Below, one piece after another: positions 61,042 through 64,000 of a DNA stretch of 64,000 nt. The notes beneath the pieces were generated by a model, which worked only from the letters and a program-made list of their open reading frames with translations, ran no database searches and was not told where the DNA came from. How positions within the stretch are numbered: the first letter of the stretch is position 1; every line of letters begins with the position of its first letter. The stretch spans positions 1 through 64,000 of the forward strand of contig NZ_JAPQFJ010000002.1 in the NCBI RefSeq assembly GCF_026738875.1, written 5' to 3'. Position numbers and translations under genes: made by a program. The stretch is from Clostridium brassicae. Its GTDB lineage: Bacteria; Bacillota; Clostridia; Clostridiales; Clostridiaceae.

Positions 61042-61728
61042 ATGTTAAAAAAATTTTCTTTGAAGTCTAAGCTAATAATTTTTATTATAATTTCTATAGT
61101 ATCAATATGTATTATTATTAAGGAAGGAATAAATAATAATAAAGCAAATTCAATAATAAATAAGAATGTAGAGATTAAATCTTCAAGTGAGAAAGTGAAA
61201 ATACAGAATAAAGATACAGAAACGGTTAAAGATAAAGAGAATTTTTACTTAGAGCAAAAATATAAAAAAGGATACGATACTTTTCACAATGGAAACTATA
61301 AAGAAGCAATAAAGATAGTAGATGAAGTAATTGCAAAAGATAAAAATTTTTACAAAGCATATAGTATTAAAGGAATAGCCTTATGTTTTCTTGGAAACTA
61401 TGAAGAGGGGATGAAGTTTATAGACAAGTGTTTACAAATAAGCCCTAAATATGGTTATGGAAGATTTAATAAGGCTCTTGGGTATGAGTTATATGGATAC
61501 TATGATAAAGCCTTAATATGGTATGATAAGGCTCTAGAAGTTGAAAAATATATATGGAGCTATTATGGTAAGGCTAGTATATATGGTAGACGAGGAGATA
61601 TAAATAATACAATAAAATATCTAAAAATAGCTATAAGCATGGATTCTTCTGTGAAGAAAATTGCTGAAGAAGAAAGAGATTTTAATAATGTGAGAAATTT
61701 TAAAGAATTTAAAGAACTTATTAAATAG
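61042..61728 (+). CDS. Membrane-anchored TPR protein
   Basis: A 228-residue protein with an N-terminal transmembrane segment (about 9-27), a lysine-rich linker (about 30-68) and four to five TPR units (about 72-215), e.g. Y-K-K-G-Y-D-T-F-H-N-G-N-Y-K-E-A-I and A-L-I-W-Y-D-K-A-L. The TPR part is probably outside the membrane and binds another protein. AGGAG (61030-61034) precedes the ATG. No family-specific partner can be named. A bidirectional terminator follows. Confidence 0.75.
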   Translation: MLKKFSLKSKLIIFIIISIVSICIIIKEGINNNKANSIINKNVEIKSSSEKVKIQNKDTETVKDKENFYLEQKYKKGYDTFHNGNYKEAIKIVDEVIAKDKNFYKAYSIKGIALCFLGNYEEGMKFIDKCLQISPKYGYGRFNKALGYELYGYYDKALIWYDKALEVEKYIWSYYGKASIYGRRGDINNTIKYLKIAISMDSSVKKIAEEERDFNNVRNFKEFKELIK

Positions 61729-61730
61729 AA

Positions 61731-61767
61731 AGGTACTATCTCTATGTTTTGAGATAGTACCTCTTGT
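61731..61767. terminator. Bidirectional terminator between convergent genes
   Basis: AGGTACTATCTC (61731-61742) pairs perfectly with GAGATAGTACCT (61751-61762). It lies between the TPR gene stop (61728) and the minus-strand transporter stop (61768). Confidence 0.85.
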
Positions 61768-63375
61768 TTATTTTCTATCTAAGACCATTAAGGCTATATT
61801 TGTTGAATGGTCACCAACTCTTTCAAGGTTTGTTACTAAGTCAATAAATATTGCGCTACCAGCTGTATTACATTCTCTATTATTTAATCTAGTAAAGTGC
61901 TCATTTCTAAATTTCTCTTCCAATTTGTCAATTTTTGATTCTACTTCTATAACTTGTTTTGCTTTGTTGTAATCAAAGTTCTCTAGAGCGGCTATTGAAT
62001 AATTAACAGCTTCACTAGATACTGTATATATTTCTCTAGCATCTTCTAACCCTTTTTCAGAAAATATAACAGAATCATTTATTTTTAATTCAGCTAATTC
62101 TGTAATATTTTTTGCATGATCACCTATTCTCTCTATGTCACTTACAACATGAAATAGGGAAGACACAAGTTGTGATTGGTTTTGAGATAAGTCAGTGTTT
62201 GCCAAAAGAACCATATAATCAGTTATTCCTCTTTGCAGGAAGTTAATAAGATTCTCTTGTTCTAGTACAGAACTTATTAATTGTTCATTTCCTGTAAAAA
62301 ATGCTTCCATAGAATTATCTAGATTTCTAGAGGAAATTTTACCCATTCTCACAATTTCTTTTACCAATTGACCACAAGCTATTGATGGAGTTTCTAAAAG
62401 ACGCTTGTCAAGATACTCTAAATGATGTACATTATCTACTTTATCTTCTCCAGGTACTAATTTATTAACAAATTTAACTAGTAAAGGAATAAAAGGTACT
62501 TGAATTAATACATTAGCAATATTAAATAAAGTATGAGTATTTGCTATTTGTCTTTGGATGTCTCCTCCGAGCATAGGTATAATTTTTAGAACAACATTTA
62601 GAAGTAACATAAATACAATTGTTCCTATCCCATTAAAGGTTAAATGTATAAGCGATGCCCTTTTGGCGTTTTTAGTAGTTCCTATACTAGCTAAAAGAGC
62701 TGTAACACATGTACCCATATTATCACCAAAAAGTATTGGTAGTGCTGCATCTAAGGTAATTGCATTAGTTCCAGCTAAAGCCATGAGGATACCAATAGTA
62801 GCACTACTACTTTGTACTGTTGCAGTCATACATAAACCAACAAGAACTCCTAGTATTGGATGTTTGCCCAAAGTAATCACTAAGTTTTTGAAACTTTCCA
62901 TTTCTCCTAAGGGCTCCATAGAAGTCTTCATTATTTCCATTCCTACAAACAAAATACCAAAACCAAGAACTATATCTCCAATATCACGTGTTTTCTTTTT
63001 CTTACCGAATAAGACCATAGCTGCACCTATTGCTAAAACTAAAGGAGCAATATCAGATAATTTAAAAGCTATAAGTTGAGCAGTCATAGTTGTACCTATG
63101 TTTGCTCCCATAATAATTCCTGCAGCTTGAAATAAATTCATAAGACCAGCATTAACAAATCCTACAGTCATTACTGTTGTAGCACTACTACTTTGAATTA
63201 TTGCAGTAACACCGGCACCAACAAGTACAGCAAAAATTCGATTGCTTGTTAGTACCTCAAGAATTTTCTTTAGTTTTTCTCCTGCAGCTTTTTGAAGACC
63301 ATCTCCCATAAGTTTCATTCCATAAACAAATAGTCCCAATCCACCTAATAACTGAAAAAACATTATGTAGTTCAT
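61768..63375 (-). CDS. Na+/Pi cotransporter-PhoU fusion protein, copy 2
   Basis: A 535-residue protein with the same build as the + strand copy at 55587: two Na/Pi repeats with Q-S-S-S motifs (near 62-68 and 187-193) and a C-terminal PhoU-like pair with E-R-I-G-D-H (about 414) and E-R-V-G-D-H (about 521). The two proteins are clear paralogues, although they differ at many positions. Unlike the first copy, it has Pho-box-like repeats upstream. GGGAG site at 63383-63387 (minus strand). Confidence 0.9.
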   Translation of the reverse strand: MNYIMFFQLLGGLGLFVYGMKLMGDGLQKAAGEKLKKILEVLTSNRIFAVLVGAGVTAIIQSSSATTVMTVGFVNAGLMNLFQAAGIIMGANIGTTMTAQLIAFKLSDIAPLVLAIGAAMVLFGKKKKTRDIGDIVLGFGILFVGMEIMKTSMEPLGEMESFKNLVITLGKHPILGVLVGLCMTATVQSSSATIGILMALAGTNAITLDAALPILFGDNMGTCVTALLASIGTTKNAKRASLIHLTFNGIGTIVFMLLLNVVLKIIPMLGGDIQRQIANTHTLFNIANVLIQVPFIPLLVKFVNKLVPGEDKVDNVHHLEYLDKRLLETPSIACGQLVKEIVRMGKISSRNLDNSMEAFFTGNEQLISSVLEQENLINFLQRGITDYMVLLANTDLSQNQSQLVSSLFHVVSDIERIGDHAKNITELAELKINDSVIFSEKGLEDAREIYTVSSEAVNYSIAALENFDYNKAKQVIEVESKIDKLEEKFRNEHFTRLNNRECNTAGSAIFIDLVTNLERVGDHSTNIALMVLDRK

Positions 63376-63394
63376 ACCAACTCTCCCATGTAAA

Positions 63395-63454
63395 TATTAA
63401 ATTTATGTTAAGTACTTTAAGAATTCTATCACACAAATGTTAAATCTATATTAA
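63395..63454 (-). promoter_or_regulatory. Pho-box-like direct repeats before Na/Pi copy 2
   Basis: Read on the minus strand, TTAATA (63449-63454), TTAACA (63438-63443), TTAACA (63406-63411) and TTAATA (63395-63400) are spaced 11, 32 and 11 bp, so all lie on one helix face. PhoP boxes of Firmicutes are TTAACA-type repeats at about 11-bp spacing. TAGAAT (minus strand, 63423-63428) is a possible -10. Confidence 0.55.
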
Positions 63455-63540
63455 GTTATAAAAATAAATTATGTTTATATATTTTTTTTAAAAACAAATA
63501 AATATTTGATAGAAATTAAGAATAAGTAAGTTAATAATAT

Positions 63541-64000
63541 TTACGAATTATCTGTATTTATTCCATATTTTTTACATTTTAGTGATACAGTTCTATGGGT
63601 TAATCCTAATGCTTTTCCGGCTTTATTATAGCTTTTATATTTTTTCATGGCTAATCTTATAATTTCCTTCTCATATTCTTCCATAGGTAAAATTTCTTCA
63701 TCTACTAAGTTTATTAAGTTATTACTTTTCGAAAAATTATTTGTTATATAAAAAGGCAAATCCTTACTAGTTAAGACCTCGCCATCACACATATTAATGG
63801 CTCTTTCTATTATGTTTTCAAGTTCACGTATATTACCTGGCCAATGATAACTTTGAATATAGGTTAAAGCATCTGGATTTATACCAATGATTTTCTTATT
63901 CATTTTAGAACTAATTTTTTTCATAAAATGTTCTACTAAAGAATTAATATCTTCTTTTCTATCTCTTAAAGGTGGTAAATATATACTTATTACATTTAGT
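63541..64000 (-). CDS. Sigma-54-dependent transcriptional activator, C-terminal part
   Basis: The visible 153 residues are the end of a gene that starts beyond the right edge. The frame reads through the edge with L-N-V-I-S-I-Y-L-P-P-L-R-D-R-K-E-D-I, a hallmark of the AAA+ domain of sigma-54 activators, then W-P-G-N-I-R-E-L-E-N. A Fis-type helix-turn-helix ends it (N-K-A-G-K-A-L-G-L-T-H-R-T-V). The sensor domain and target genes are outside the window. Confidence 0.9.
   Translation of the reverse strand, partial: LNVISIYLPPLRDRKEDINSLVEHFMKKISSKMNKKIIGINPDALTYIQSYHWPGNIRELENIIERAINMCDGEVLTSKDLPFYITNNFSKSNNLINLVDEEILPMEEYEKEIIRLAMKKYKSYNKAGKALGLTHRTVSLKCKKYGINTDNS

Noticed and set aside
62558-63079. 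173-residue + strand frame inside Na/Pi copy 2
   Set aside because: Fully antisense to a well-supported membrane protein gene with clear motifs; no own signals.

Overview
The window is a low-GC Firmicutes chromosome segment, most likely Clostridium sensu stricto. The AT-rich DNA, strong AAGGAGG ribosome sites, the ctsR-mcsA-mcsB-clpC-radA-disA order, SigH, a CwlD-type spore amidase and the split class I fumarase all point that way. The species cannot be fixed from the sequence alone. Nearly all genes lie on the + strand and form the conserved housekeeping block of the chromosome; the two ends are more variable.

Layout. (1) 1-650: the cut 3' end of a probable IS transposase, then AT-rich DNA with a GC-richer hairpin. 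(2) 652-7939: the CtsR protein-quality-control operon with a CtsR box, then radA and disA, ending in a terminator shared with a convergent small gene. (3) 8696-17492: a PIN/TRAM membrane protein, ispD, a T-box-controlled proS, cysS, mini-RNase III, thyX, rlmB, an NYN nuclease and sigH. (4) 17621-22550: tRNA-Thr and tuf1, rpmG-secE-nusG, rplK-rplA with two L1-type mRNA motifs, and an L10-leader-controlled rplJ-rplL. (5) 22813-35065: rpoB-rpoC, then an L7Ae-like gene with rpsL-rpsG-fusA and tuf2. tuf2 is an almost base-identical copy of tuf1. (6) 35442-50972: the S10-spc-alpha super-operon from rpsJ to rplQ, including secY, adk, map, infA and rpoA. (7) 51060-55342: the ECF transporter energizing module, truA, and rplM-rpsI behind an L13 leader.

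(8) 55587-64000 is the accessory end. It has two 535-residue Na/Pi cotransporter-PhoU fusions in opposite orientation, a cwlD-type amidase, a small CPHC protein, a two-subunit class I hydro-lyase (fumarase type) followed by an orphan CitX-like gene, a membrane-anchored TPR protein, and the C-terminal end of a sigma-54 activator that runs off the window.

Most of the window makes the transcription and translation machinery and is controlled by classical autoregulatory RNA leaders (T-box, L10, L13, L1-type, and probable S10 and S7 sites). I see no CRISPR array, prophage or obvious new defence system. The least explained signals are regulatory: a hairpin placed inside the ribosome-binding site of the hydro-lyase alpha gene, a promoter followed at once by a 20-bp terminator hairpin before cwlD, a perfect 36-nt palindrome in the L7Ae-rpsL leader, and Pho-box-like repeats before only one of the two phosphate transporter paralogues.
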